From Gerris lacustris (taxonomy: Eukaryota > Arthropoda > Insecta > Hemiptera > Gerridae), in assembly GCA_951217055.1 (NCBI GenBank), contig OX578284.1, forward strand, positions 41,319,467-41,383,466: 64,000 bases of DNA. Direction: 5' to 3'. This document shows positions 46,347-57,996 of the stretch, piece after piece (within the stretch, counting starts at the first letter, position 1; each line of letters begins with the position of its first letter). The notes under the pieces were generated by a model that did no database searches, was not told the origin of the DNA, and was given only the letters and a program-made list of their open reading frames with translations. A program made the position numbers and the translations under genes.

Positions 46347-48187
46347 TGTAAGTTAATTTATTCACTTTGATGGTCAATTTTAGGGATTGAGCGATGGAGA
46401 GGAGTGTTATGGAAGCAAATTAACTCTAAGAGGAAACTTATTTATTAACGGAAAAGGAGAATAGCAAAAACTCTTACTTAATAATAACCTGACATAACTA
46501 TATAGACATAAAATTCCCTGAACACAAAATTGCTCATAACACTCCCTCTCAATTTTGACTTAAAAGACATACAAAAAACACACAATTAATAAACTTTGCA
46601 AAATTTGCATACTTATGAATTAACTCAATCATTCATTCAAAGCTTTCACACCATGTCAAATGATAAATGTCTTGGGTGATATCGGCTTCAGCCAGTTGCT
46701 CCGCTGTAAGCATGAACACAATCTTTACTTTACTCTCAGAGACAAGTTGACGTAGGTGATATTTCACATTGATATGTTTCGACCTCTTGTGAGTGGGTGT
46801 TATACTTTTGGCTAGTTTTGACGCCGACTGGTTGTCTTTGTAGAGAACAGCAGAACTATCTATTTTGACTCCCAGATCTTTAAGAACTCTTGAAACCCAC
46901 TGTCTTTCACAAGAAGCCAGCGAGAGAGCTACATACTCGGCTTCTGCTGAAGAGGGAATCACTGAAGATTGCTTCTTGGAACACCATGACACAGTATTTT
47001 CCAAAGCCTTCACAAAATAGCTACTGATGCTTTTACAGTCCAATCTGTTGGCCCAAACGCTTACAACGTAGGACTGTCCATTTGTTTATTGAAACTTAAG
47101 CCTAGATAGTTTGTTCCTTGTAGATACCTCAGAACCTTCTTCAGTCCATTCCAGTGGTATTTTCTAGGTTGGGATTGAAACTGAGTATAAAATCTTATAG
47201 CTGGACAGATGTCAGGACGAGTTTCGAGAGCGATATACATAAGTTGACCAATCAAACTACGGTATAAACGATCTATGAGGTCACCTGGTTCATCTCCAGC
47301 TTTGCTTTCCCATGGTGTCTTACTTAGGTTACAGTTCTCCCTCTTGTATTTCTATAACAATTTGTTTATACATTTCATCTGGATCATCTCAATTATTTTA
47401 TCCTCCCATTCTTTATTTCAATTCCAAGAAATGTTTTTCCTTCTTCTCTTTTCATGTTAAATCTTTCTGACAGTTGACACTCAAAATGTTAATATTATCC
47501 TAATAGTAGTCAATTTTGCCACAGGTAAATATACATTCACGTCTTCTGGATTTCCACATTGAATAACCTCTGGCTACCATACAAGCTTTTGTTTCCACCT
47601 TCTTTTACCTTAAACACGCACCTACAGTCTATAATTTTTACTCTATCAGGTAATTCAACTAGTTTCTACGCATTGTTTGCATCCCATCCTTCTTGACTTA
47701 TAGCTTCTTTAAATGTCTAAGGAGCTTTGTCAGTGAATAATGAGTAAGCTGGATACAACTAATAATTATCCATCCAAAAAGGTACTTAAATGTTCCTTTC
47801 AGGCCTATTATTCACAGTCGAGTTATAATTTTTCTATAATTTCCTTTTCTAAATCTGGCAATTTGTTTTCATTACTAACTTCTGGAAACACAAACTTTGT
47901 ATTAACCACTTCTATGTCCTTAACATGGTCACATCAGAAAACAAAAACAATAATAACAAATATAAACAAAGCAGTTGTAAATATTAACAAAGCATTATCA
48001 AATATAGTAGATAACGAATAAATATAATTGATTAGTTAGTTAATTTATTAACTTTGAAAGTCAATTTTAGGGATTGAGCGATGGAGAGGAGTGTTGTGGA
48101 AGCAAATCAACTCTAAGAGGAAACTTATTTATTAATGGAAAAAAGAGAATAGCAAAAATTCCACAAAACACAAAATTGCTCATAACA
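46347..48187 (-). mobile_element. deleted copia-type LTR retrotransposon
   Basis: Similar end segments (46347-46539 and about 48037-48187) begin TGTTATGAGCAATTTTGTG on the minus strand and behave as short LTRs. A purine tract (AAATTGAGAGGGAG) abuts the 3' one. Interior pol pieces are on the minus strand. The related site in unit 2 (about 15840-15850) lacks it. Confidence 0.82.
46633..47720 (-). pseudogene. copia Pol fragments (RT and RNase H)
   Basis: From the 5' side on the minus strand, pieces at about 47550-47710 read VELPDRVKIIDCRCVFKVKE (N-terminal RT block of copia), then a deletion. 47061-47255 reads IGQLMYIALETRPDICPA and LKKVLRYLQGTNYLGL (end of RT). After a frameshift, 46633-47043 reads SSAEAEYVALSLASCERQW, DNQSASKLAKS and RSKHINVKYH (RNase H). 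The catalytic YVDD region is missing. It is non-functional. Confidence 0.85.
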
Positions 48188-48793
48188 AGGAGGATAATGC
48201 TGTTTAAGTGTCCAACCTGGCTTAGGTAATTCTTAAAAGCTAATTTATTTTGAATCTTCTAAAGCTAATATTATTTTGAATCTTTAAAATTCCCGTAATT
48301 TATCATGTTGTAGATAATAATTAGAAATTTAATTTTTAAGTTTTTTGTAGTATTCATACTACGGACAGTTTAAATTTTAATTTAAATCAAATTATAATTA
48401 TTATTAACAACGGGAGACAGACAGAGAAAAATAGACCCCAGCACCGGGATTCGAACCACTCCTGTAGTTAAATAATAATTATAATTTGTTAAACCTTTTT
48501 CCATATTCCCACAATATTCTGAGATATTTCCACAATTTCTTCCATGATATTGATATTTATAAGTTTAAATTAAATAAAACTCTTAAGTACATTGTACACT
48601 CTTCCCCTTTGTTCTTAATTTCTCCAGAAGGAGGAGGTGTCAAGTAATTAATAATTAAAGAAAATATTAAGTTTCAAAAAGCATATAAACTTTTATTCCT
48701 TTTTTAAAAAATTCAAAAAGACCTTTCTCCCACTTCATCATTGGACAAATCATAAAAGATGAAAAAACTCTGATAATATTTAATCTGGGTTAC
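48188..48793. other. intron of unit 3 with truncated SINE
   Basis: 48345-48475 is a minus-oriented truncated tRNA-SINE (GTAGTATTCATACTACGGAC... to GCACCGGGATTCGAACCAC). The rest is intron. Confidence 0.65.
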
Positions 48794-48901
48794 CTGAATT
48801 TTTGTCTAGATCTGTGGCATCCCTGATTGGTGAAGCAGTTTCAGTTTTTGCAAACCAATCCTTGCTATCTTTATCGACTACATATGATTCTTCAGAACAA
48901 C
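48794..48901 (-). CDS. cassette exon (type alpha-prime) with weakened SUMO motif, unit 3
   Basis: This 108-nt, 36-codon exon has a TTGTAG acceptor (48903-48902), TTCAG/GTAACC donor, and phase 1 at both ends. It reads GCSEESYVVDKDSKDWF, AKTETASP, IRDATDLDKNS. The hydrophobic residue before Lys is Ala, so the consensus is only partly met, while K-T-E and the downstream Ser-Pro remain. It corresponds to 762-851 of unit 1 and is followed by the 8-finger exon 3.45 kb downstream across a copia insertion. Confidence 0.82.
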
Positions 48902-49649
48902 CTACAACATAATCAGATAAGGAAATTGATTTTATTAAATTGAAGAAGGGTTTTCCAGGACATTAGTTCTGAAATAAAAAAAGGTATGATGAAGTTTATT
49001 TTTGGGAAACTTAAAAGCAGAAAGAAAAATTAATAGGATATATGGTAGCAGTTCTTCATATACCGTGTACTTACTCGGCTGGACCATCCAACCACTGATC
49101 CCCACCACTTTTTTGTCAGGTCGGAGTGTGTGTAGCGTTGTTGGAGGGTGCAACAGTCCGACGTGCACTAGTATTTAAGTTGGCTTGTTTGGTCGGCGAG
49201 TATGTAGGCAAGGCCCCAACATGGACCGTCGGGACCAACAGTCGTGTTGGCCAGTGTGTAGGGGTTTAAGAGAGCTATACTGGATTTTTTAAAAAAAAAA
49301 AAAAAAAAACCAGACCATAAGTACATAATTTTAGGACTTGGTCAAGCAATTTCACATACATAACATAGAACAATAACCCAACATCTTGTCAAATGAGCTA
49401 TTCAGAATCAATTATAGATGAGATTCTTGATATAGGATAAATTCAGATGAAATAAGTTTAAAGTTTGAACCACGTAATAAACAATATTTGATTAATTATG
49501 TTTAATTTAGTTCAGATTATGGTTCTATGATAAAATAATCTGAACATGGTTTATTAGACCAGGTGTCTAGGTCTAGAAAAACTTCTATTGTATCAAATCT
49601 TCTTCAGTTAAATAGTACGCAGCCTTAGAGAATAGTTTTAGAGTTTTAC
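48902..49649. other. intron of unit 3
   Basis: 49070-49265 is a GC-richer patch with palindromic hints (GGTCGGAGTGTGTGTAG and inverted relatives), probably a small MITE. 49440-49610 matches unit 1 and unit 2 introns. Confidence 0.4.
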
Positions 49650-49757
49650 CTGCTGGACTTGTGGAACCCTCCTCTACATGCTGAGAATCCCTGGCAGGTG
49701 AAATATTTTCTGATTTAATAGTTACTTTTATGTCCGGATTACATTCTAGCTGCAAAC
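49650..49757 (-). CDS. SUMO-motif cassette exon (type beta), unit 3
   Basis: This 108-nt, 36-codon exon has a TTCCAG acceptor (49759-49758), AGCAG/GTAAAA donor, and phase 1 at both ends. It starts GLQLECNPDIKV, has core IKSENISP then ARDSQHVEE, and a second Ser-Pro (STSPA). IKSENISP fits psi-K-x-E-x-x-S-P. It aligns closely with 1656-1760 of unit 1. The frame remains open beyond the donor for about 20 codons, so exon skipping of the donor would give a short C-terminal form. Confidence 0.83.
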
Positions 49758-50025
49758 CTGGAACAACAACACAAAGCATAATTATTCAACGGAGTTAATT
49801 AGAGTATTGAAATCTTAACATAACATTTTTCGAACAATAAAATTGCAACTATAGTTGTTGGTTTTTTGTTTCTTTTTTTTTTAAGAAAGACAAACAACCA
49901 TTTATACTTTTTGATTTAAAAAATATTTAAAGAATTAACCTGAGGGCATAAAAAATTACAAGACAATGAAAATGTGTAAATACTTGCAACCCTTGGAAAC
50001 AAAGATAATAATGATTCTAAATAAC

Positions 50026-50133
50026 CTTGCTTTTCGTCTACATCTGAGGTACCCCTGACAGGTGAAGCAGCTTCAGTTTTAATATACCACTCCTTGCTAT
50101 CTTTATCCACTTCACACGTTTCTTTGGGTAAGC
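50026..50133 (-). CDS. SUMO-motif cassette exon (type alpha), unit 3
   Basis: This 108-nt, 36-codon exon has its acceptor at 50135-50134, AGCAAG/GTTATT donor (a weaker GTTATT), and phase 1 at both ends. It reads GLPKETCEVDKDSKEWY, IKTEAASP, VRGTSDVDEKQ. The motif is complete. It is the first cassette after exon 1 at 51655, and equivalent to 2084-2176 in unit 1. The alpha cassettes of units 2-4 share the acidic DxDSKxW stretch just before the SUMO core; unit 1 lacks those residues. Confidence 0.82.
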
Positions 50134-51654
50134 CTACAACATAATTAAAGAAGGAAATTTATATTTATAAACACTTTATTACATTGACGAAGAGTTCACC
50201 AAAAAATTTGAGCTGAAAACGATAAAAATAGGTTTGCAAAAAAATATCTAATGACATTAAAAAAAATGGAAAACATTAGTTGAGGAAATCAAATTAAGGA
50301 AACTGGGTAAATATAGCTAAAATATCAGGATTCTTTTTACAAACCACTTTCCTGGCTATCCTTAGCTAAACCAAGAACATTTATATTCCTAAATACTGGA
50401 ATGTATTAATTGAAGAAGGGTTTACTATCAATGTTTGATAAACCATCGTCTAACCAGTTCTTAAACGAGTTTCAGTCTACCAGCGTCTTAAACCAGATTC
50501 ATAAGATTAGGGGTTCTAATTAAACCATTTTTGTAATTCCCCTTATTTCAATTTGATGTGTTAAAGAGAATCTCGAAATTTAACTGTGCAACCCACTTCA
50601 GCTAATCAAAAAGAGAGCGATATGGTCAAGAATCACATGACATGATTTAAACAATTGAGAGATTATATCCCTTTGTAAAAACAGTACAATCGAGTGGGGC
50701 TCCACCCACTTTTAAGCTGCTCCCCCAAATGGGACATTCACTTTAAGATTTACCCTTACTTAAACCAAAAATATAAGTGTTTACACTATGATATTAAATC
50801 ACCTCTTAATGGAATAAAAGAATAAACTACTCAAAACTAAATTTTATTAAAGGATTTAAAACTATAGGCATTGCGTGGCTCTATCATTAAAGCGAGTGTA
50901 ATGCAATAAAGATTAGATAGTTAATGATGAGTTGATATTTAAAGAATATGTTTGTAATAGAAAGCCGGGTAGTGGGGGAGAAGGGTTTTTACTGCTATTC
51001 CTTAACTTGCCTACACGTCGTCTGGTCATTCCATTTTAATTCATAAAATGTATCACTTTGCTACGCAAAAACTTCTGCACGCATCGAATTGAAGTTTTAA
51101 ATGCCTGTTTCAATTGTGTTGTACAAGATGTATATGAAATTTTATTAAAATCGTTACGTTAGAACCTAAGATATCGGTAAAAACGTTGTTTCTCTACTTT
51201 AAACGTTTAGGTCCGCTTTTATAGTTTTAACGATCTTAAATAATTTATAGCAGTGTCGCTATTGTTTTGGAAGAAAATGTTTGTCTCATCGAATAGGTGA
51301 TGATAGAATTTCTTCCCGCCCTAAAACTCCAATTTTAATTTTGAAGCGCACGTTTACACGAGCATTGCGTGCGAACGCTTGGGCAGACACCCTTGTCCAA
51401 CGAACTCGTCCTGAGCATTGGTAAAATGAACATGTGTACCAAATTTCATCAAAATCGGTCAACTTTTACTCAAGTTATCGTCGAACGTTTCAGACACGGA
51501 GTATATTTCGTTTGAAGCTCGCTTCAATTACACACTTTAGAGATTTTTGTTTGAGTTGGATACTTTATAGTTTTATTAGAAATTAAACTGAAACCGCTCT
51601 GTTGAACTCTATTTACAAATGTGGTAAAAGTTTCAATGGAGATAAGTTACTTAC
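50134..51654. other. first intron of unit 3
   Basis: No coding family is seen. 50980-51560 looks like dispersed repeat sequence (GC-moderate, AAAATCGTTACGTTAGAACC and AAATTTCATCAAAATCGGTC-type phrases found in transposon ends), without clear termini. Confidence 0.45.
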
Positions 51655-51742
51655 CTGGAGCAATATGTGAAGAGACGGAGCTGTATATTAAGGTAGTTGT
51701 ATCATCGAAGCATTTAAATTCCTCATGCCCTGGCATTTCCAT
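51655..51742 (-). CDS. exon 1 (start codon) of unit 3 zinc-finger gene
   Basis: ATG at 51742-51740 opens 29 codons plus one base, with CTCCAG/GTAAGT donor, the best consensus of the four. The peptide begins MEMPGHEEFKCFDDTTT and ends IYSSVSSHIAP. It shares EEF-x-CFDD with unit 2 and YSS-x-SSH with unit 1. The upstream phrase GATACTGTTGAAAG before the ATG is shared with the other units. It is the only start exon for the three finger exons at 44520, 35626 and 28871. Function of the segment is unknown; an interaction motif is one possibility. Confidence 0.82.
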
Positions 51743-52453
51743 CTTTCAACAGTATCTTCTAACTTGTATTAACTAATCTACAATCCACAACAATGTCCAA
51801 ATAACGACAACGAACAATGCGTAAATAACAGACGCAAACTACTTACAAACAACCAAAACAGTTAAAGCATTTTTCACTCAGACTCAGATCAGAGATACAA
51901 CGTTGCTACAAGTAGAAACTGAATAGACCCAGTCTTCAAATTTGGAAACAACCTTATATACTATATGGAATATAAATATTAGAAATGAAAAGAAACAACA
52001 TTAAACTTTCCACACAGACTCGAAGGAAGTTATACAATTAGCCTACATTATTCAGATTAATTCATAGTATAGTGTTTTGCGGGTATAGCAAACCTAATAT
52101 TTGCAATACCGACAAAAACCAGTCACTTTATGACTTAACGATAGCAAAAATGTTAAGATCCGAGAGCACATGCCATTTCCTCCTTCCTTGGTTCATATTA
52201 AAGCATAAAATCCCCCATTACTTGGTAAGTTTTGGATGAGAATTATTTTTTCTTTTCTGTTTGATAAGGATAAGACAAGACCCAGCGCCGGCGCTACGCA
52301 CAGGCGGTGCAGGCGGCCAAACTCAGGGGGCGGCCGATGCTGCCTTTTTAGATTTTTTTTTATAAATTAAAAACAAAATCCTTAGTTGCAAAACGATAAT
52401 AATGTGCGTGCTGAACTGAGTAGAAGGAGCCCTAGTAATAACACCCCTAGACA
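51743..52453. other. 5' flank of unit 3 and transposon debris
   Basis: 51743-52250 is the presumed promoter region, without a convincing core element. 52283 onward starts CAGCGCCGGCGCTACGCAC, a GC-rich MITE terminus. Confidence 0.45.
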
Positions 52454-53599
52454 CAGGGCCGCAGCTACATATTTTGCCAGGGGGGGCAAGCCCTAATTTT
52501 GCCGCCCCCTTCCACCACTTTATCCTAGCAATTCGCCAATAACTTTTACCCCTACTCCTAAGTCAGCTTGTGAAAAATCTTGAAATATTTATTAATATTT
52601 GGGATAAAATATAAAATCATGATTGAAGTTGATAACTAAGGTTTATTTGAAAATGAGAAACGAAACAATTCAAGTAAAATTTTTTTACTTTTTTTATGCT
52701 CTTTGATGTTTAATGGAAAAGAGACTTAAATCATCAGGAACATCGAAAAGAAACAACTAAATTCAAGTAAAAAATAAACTCCTGTTCAGTTCAGTTAAAA
52801 TAGGTGCCAGTCCTACTAATCTCTCTTCTGTCATACATGAACCTAGCCCAAAGGGGGGTCCGGGGGGCCTCCCCCGGAAAATTTTAGAAAATTAGGTTCA
52901 AAATGTTGAATTTTGGGCCTTTTTTTAGAGCTTTTTCAGCTAAAAAAATCATCACCTAAAAGTTTGTTTAAAATTGTTTCTGCAGAATTTATAAAACATT
53001 TATTAACTAAATCGGTTTTTAGACTAAAAAAAAAGTTTTACCTTTAACGCTATACTATGCTATTAATTCTTTCTGATTCATTATGAAATACCTTTTTCGT
53101 AATTTTGTTGTATTTGGGGGGGGGGGATTTCCCCCTTCCACCCCATGGATCCGCCCCTGAGATCTCTCCTAATTTAAGTTATTCATCTATCTTTCTTTGT
53201 AAAAACATTGACTTCTTGTTGGGCACGTATCTTGCGGCGCCCCTCAGGCCATAGCGCCCTAGGTGGTCGCCTAGTTCGCCTATTCGGTCGCGCCGGCCCT
53301 GTGTCTAGTTCGTAGGTATAGGGCGCGCTTCGTCGAGACGGACTACGCGAAAACTACACTGTGACCCGACCTTGAAATAGGGAATTAAGAAGGCATCTAC
53401 TCATTGACAGTACTGCGTTCATACCGCTCACTCTCATCTGCCTAGCTCGCATGCCTCCTTCTACACCTACATCACTGTGTCATATTACAGGTCTTAAATT
53501 AGTTAAATAATTTTAAAGTCTGTTAATAATTTTGCCGCCCCCTACATTTTGCCGCCCGGGGCAAAAGACCCCCCCTGCCCCCCCCTAGCTGCGGCCCTG
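52454..53599. mobile_element. hAT-like MITE with CAGGGCCGCAGCTA ends
   Basis: Ends CAGGGCCGCAGCTAC and TAGCTGCGGCCCTG are flanked by an exact 8-bp duplication CCTAGACA (52446-52453, 53600-53607). The inside holds other MITE material: a GGGGGGTCCGGGGGGCCTCC block (from about 52855) closing at ATCCGCCCCTGA near 53160, and a GCGCCGGCCCTG terminus at 53301. Confidence 0.85.
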
Positions 53600-53607
53600 C
53601 CTAGACA

Positions 53608-54600
53608 ACACCTCTTATCTGGAGTCGTATTTTGTTTAGAAGCTGAGCTAATCTACACCGGTGTCATTTTTTGTGTTTCCTAAAACTACAATCGACTGTC
53701 TTTGCTAAAATAAATACATGAGTGTAATATGACATATATAATACCTCTACCCTCTTCTTATTTATTCTCTAACTCTTTTCCTGCCCCTTTATAGTTGTTA
53801 TCTGCTATCTTTTCCGCCCTTCCCTTAATTTATGAATTTTTCTTACCTAATATAATACAAATATAAAAGGATAATAGGTATTCAAAATATCGTCATTATA
53901 GAAAAATATATTATATATAGAAATAAATGTATAAAGAAATATGTATATAGAAAAATTTTAGGACCGCGAAAATAAAGTTGTATGATTATATTAATTATAA
54001 AATGTTAAGAGACACCCAAAAATTCTTCGAAAATGCGCCTAGGTTTTGTTAAATTTGCATAATATCTGATCCTTAAAATTTCTTGCTTTTCTTAGGGAAG
54101 CCTAAAAAATCACCTCTCAAAGACAAGGGGTTGAAATTATTTTATAACGAAAATGCGTGATGGGGGGGGGGGGGTGTTAAATAAATGGATGCTCTGATTC
54201 CAATCCATATTTTTACATTGCGTGTCAAATTATTAACGAAACAAAATTCAACTATCACATTTATTCTCTGTCAAAAAACAAAAGTTGTTTAAGAATGTTT
54301 CATGAGTTGGTAAGAAAAAATCCTCCCTCCTAAAATCTTCAAAATTAATAACTGGGAATAAACTGGCACTTTTACAGAAAATGTAATTCCAATGGCTATT
54401 TAATTTTTTTTTTTTATATTATACAAATTATTATTCCATGATTTTACTTAATTTGGCTTTTTTGAGAGGTGCACATTTTATAATTAATTTTTATCTCACT
54501 TCCACGTACCTAGAGAGATTAAGTATTTTCTAGGACAATATAGGTCAATATTTAAAAAGCTTTTTTTTCTTAAAATATATTAGGCTAGTTAATTTTAATA
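53608..54600. other. spacer between units 3 and 4, nothing recognised
   Basis: AT-rich; a G-run at 54163-54174; no coding or transposon ends identified. Confidence 0.4.
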
Positions 54601-54605
54601 TTACA

Positions 54606-54790
54606 TTGATGTGAGTGGTTGGCATACTCGACTCTGAAACAAAGGTCTAAACCCCGCCTTTGAGTTCGAATCCAAGAGAGAGGAGACATGTTTCACACTA
54701 ATGATCTTATCGAGTAGATGAGTAAAGTGGCTGGATAACCCCCTTCCTGTAATGACTTAGGCTGTTGAACGGGACTAAAACCAAAAAAAA
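54606..54790 (+). mobile_element. tRNA-derived SINE, second family
   Basis: A head has GTGAGTGGTTGGCATACTCG (A-box region) and GAGTTCGAATCC (B-box), followed by a body with GATCTTATCGAGTAGATGAG and an A-rich end at 54781-54793. Differs from the 16919 family. Confidence 0.65.
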
Positions 54791-55670
54791 AAACAGCAAC
54801 TCTGACTGGTTTTGATATATAGTTAACAACTGGCCTATAGTATCTCGGTGTGTCTAAATTAAAATAAGTGTACCAAAAAATATTTAACTAACTTATTTAA
54901 CCGTCAGGTGTAACAATTCATTGAAGAGGAAGACGCCCGGGATATCAGCTAACAAGTGAGCTTAAATTCGGATAAGACCCTGATTACTGGCCTAATGTAA
55001 CAAATGGTTCTCCCATTTCTTTCTCCCCCCCCCCCCCCCCCCCACTGCCTCCCAGTCAAAAGAAACAATTTCTAGGGGCGGCCGAAAAATGTCTTGCCTG
55101 TGGCGATGACAAGACCACTGCCATATAAGATTATGATGATCTTAAAAAGTTTCCCTTCACAGGGCCTTTCAGGTTTATTCCAGAGCAGTTGCAACTATCC
55201 ACAGGCTATTAAAACCTGAACACCATGACAATGACAACCTGATATCAGTAAAAACAATTTTGGTCATCGTAAATGAAAGTATTTAATTTTCAATACTGTA
55301 AATATAAATCAATGTTTGTAAAACACTTCTGAATTTCACAAAAAATATTTTAGTTAAAACATGTCTATGTATTAACAAAAAAATGTTTCAGCCCTCTTTT
55401 CGTTTGGTATCCCCCAATTCATTGCAAATTCGAACCTGGGTGTATATGAAAATTAGACTAAGGAATATAAACTTTTCAGCATTTAGAAATAATATCCCTT
55501 CATACAATCATCTAATCTAACTAAGACAAAGAGATATTCAGTTCAAAGTACTTTGGGACAACGGAACATCCACTTCTATACATGAAAGTGATCAAATCTC
55601 TTTTTGTCTTTTTAGTTAATTATACTAAGGAATATTATCTCTTTTGTGATGATAAAAGTATGGAATTCCT
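54791..55670. other. spacer with C-run
   Basis: A run of 19 C lies at 55025-55043. No coding signal is seen. Confidence 0.45.
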
Positions 55671-56180
55671 TTATAAAAATGAAAAAACTATATTTAAAAT
55701 ATATTTTTTCTTCTACGTCTTTTTAGGGTTTTTTAATTAATAAAACTCTCCTTTCTTCTCTATAAGTCAGCTATATTTCGCCTTAACTTAAGGCTTCTTC
55801 AGGCTGGTTATTATTGTTAGAACATAATCCGTTATTTCTTATTTTGGTCTTTTTAAAAGAACAAAAATTAACTTTGTCAAACATTTTAAAAAAAATGAAA
55901 ACATAACTTTTAAACAACAGTTTAATTAAATAAAATGAATCATCCTTATATGATTAACAGGGAGAGTCTCTGACAAAGTTAATTTTGGTTCTTTTAAAAA
56001 GACCAAAATAAGAAATAACGGATTATGTTCTAACAATAATAACCAGCCTGAAGAAGCCTTAAGTTAAGGCGAAATATAGATGACTTATAGAGAAGAAAGG
56101 AGAGTTCTATTAATTTAAAAAACCCTAAAAAGACTAAGAAGAAAAAATATATTTTAAATATAGTTTTTTCATTTTTATAA
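55671..56180. repeat. inverted repeat with about 210-bp arms
   Basis: Arms 55671-55880 and 55971-56180 are near-perfect complements (for example GCCTTAACTTAAGGCTTCTT and its mirror), with a 90-bp spacer. The arms include CAGCCTGAAGAAGCCTTAAG, a phrase typical of dispersed repeats. No target duplication is found. Confidence 0.88.
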
Positions 56181-56923
56181 AAAAATTAAACAGAAGGAAA
56201 AAAGAGTTCACAGCCAACAAAATATTTTAAAATATGGAATTCCTTTGTCTCTATAAGCACTTAGTACTAAATATCCCTTTGTCTCAATAGTTTTGGGGGG
56301 TAATCAACTAAAGTATTACCTCATGTCTTCTATTTTACTTTGGTATTCCTTTTTAGGGGGTACTAAACTAAAAGAAATTGACATAATTATTTGATTTTTA
56401 TTAAGACAAAAATTATACAAAATTAATTTTTATTTTCAAATTATAAAAGCTGATTACATAAAAATCAAGGAATTTCAAAAGTGTGCACCATGTTCTAGAA
56501 CGTTATCAATAAGTTCCTGAAAGGTGACACTGAGTGAAAAAAGAACAATGAAGTCAAACTAGTACTTTAAGCAGTCATTAGACTTGGAAGAGTAGTAGAC
56601 ATTATAATAGTAAAATTTAGAAACTACACATGATATAAGCATGAAACTACATTCATGACTTAAGCTATCACTAAAAAAATTTAATAAGAAATTTTATTAT
56701 CCCATCCTTCCACCAGTCGCTTAACCAATAAATGATATCGCTGTGCTTATTAATTTATTTATACTGATTCCATTTAGCCTCAGCATGAAAAAAATATAAT
56801 TGTGGAAATGACTTTTCCATTTATATCCCCACGATCTTCTTATTTAGCAGGTGATTACTTTCTTTTCTATACCTTTGACTTTATGCTAACATTCATCTAT
56901 TTTATTCGACAGCTAAACTGTTA
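56181..56923. other. 3' flank of unit 4
   Basis: Probable 3' UTR and flank. 56450-56640 resembles 11570-11760, downstream of unit 2. Confidence 0.5.
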
Positions 56924-57996
56924 TTACAAAGATATTTTCTTGTGTACAGACTCAATGTGAATTTTTAAATAACACTTTCTGCTGGCTTTATGGTCACAAT
57001 GAGGGCACTGAATTTCCTTTATCGTATTATTTACATGTATTGTGTCAATATGTTTTTTAAGACACTTCTTCCTGTTTGATTTGTATTCACAGTGGGCGCA
57101 TTGAAATGCCCATTTTTGCTTGTGTACCGAATCAATGTGAATTTTCATATTACCCTTCCAGTTAGTTTTATGGTCACAATGAGGGCACTGAAATGCCTTG
57201 ATTCTCTTATGTATCGAGTCAATATGAAGATTGAGACCAAATTTCTTGTTGGTTTTGTAGTTACAAAGGGTACATTTAAATGCCCATACTTTGTTATGTA
57301 TTGAGTCAATATGAGATTTAAGAGCGCATTTCTTGTTGGTTTTATATTCACATTGAGTGCATTGAAATGCCCATATTTTTTTATGCACAGAGTCAATATG
57401 AACTTTCATATCAAATTTCTTGTTGGTTTTATAATCACAGTGAGGACATTCAAATGCCATTATTTTCTTATGTACCGAATCAATGTGAATTTTCATATTA
57501 CCCTTCTTGTTAGTTTTATAATCACAGTTGGGGCATTGAAAAGCCATTACTTTCTTATGTACCGAATCAATATGAATTTTTAGACTCTCATTCCAGCTGG
57601 ATTTATAGTCACAATGAGGGCAATGAAATGCCTTAATTTTGTTATGTACTGAGTCAATATGAACTTTCAAACCAAATTTCTTGTTGGTTTTATATTCACA
57701 TTGAGGACATTGAAATGCCCATATGTTCCTATGTACCGAATCAATATGAATTTTTAGACATCCATGACTGTTGGAGCTATATTCACATTGAGTACATTGA
57801 AGTGCCTTTACTTTCTTTTGCACTGAGGGGATGCGCTTTTTCAAAGGAGTTTTGGACACACAATGTGGATACTGGGCAGCATTGGATTTCTTATCTATGA
57901 AGTCGTCATGGGTGTTGAGAGGAGACTGTAATTGTGCATTATATGGACTGTAGAGGAGACTCCCTTCTCTTCCTGTTGCCTCTTTATTAGCCGGCC
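56924..57996 (-). CDS. C2H2 zinc-finger terminal exon, unit 4 (10 fingers)
   Basis: The acceptor TTTTTAG (57998-57997) is followed in phase 1 by GPANKEATGREGSLLYSPYN, a variant of the GLANEQATGR lead, then about 35 residues and ten intact fingers ending HIESVHKKISL and a stop at 56924-56926. Fingers are C-x2-C-x12-H-x4-H; the ninth-to-tenth linker is longer (VNNTIKEIQ). The sequence is more diverged than the unit 3 arrays, with more Glu and Thr near the second Cys. The terminal finger is homologous to the isolated remnants in unit 3, so this exon probably shows the ancestral 3' end. Upstream exons are 59399, 60485 and 63726. Confidence 0.88.
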
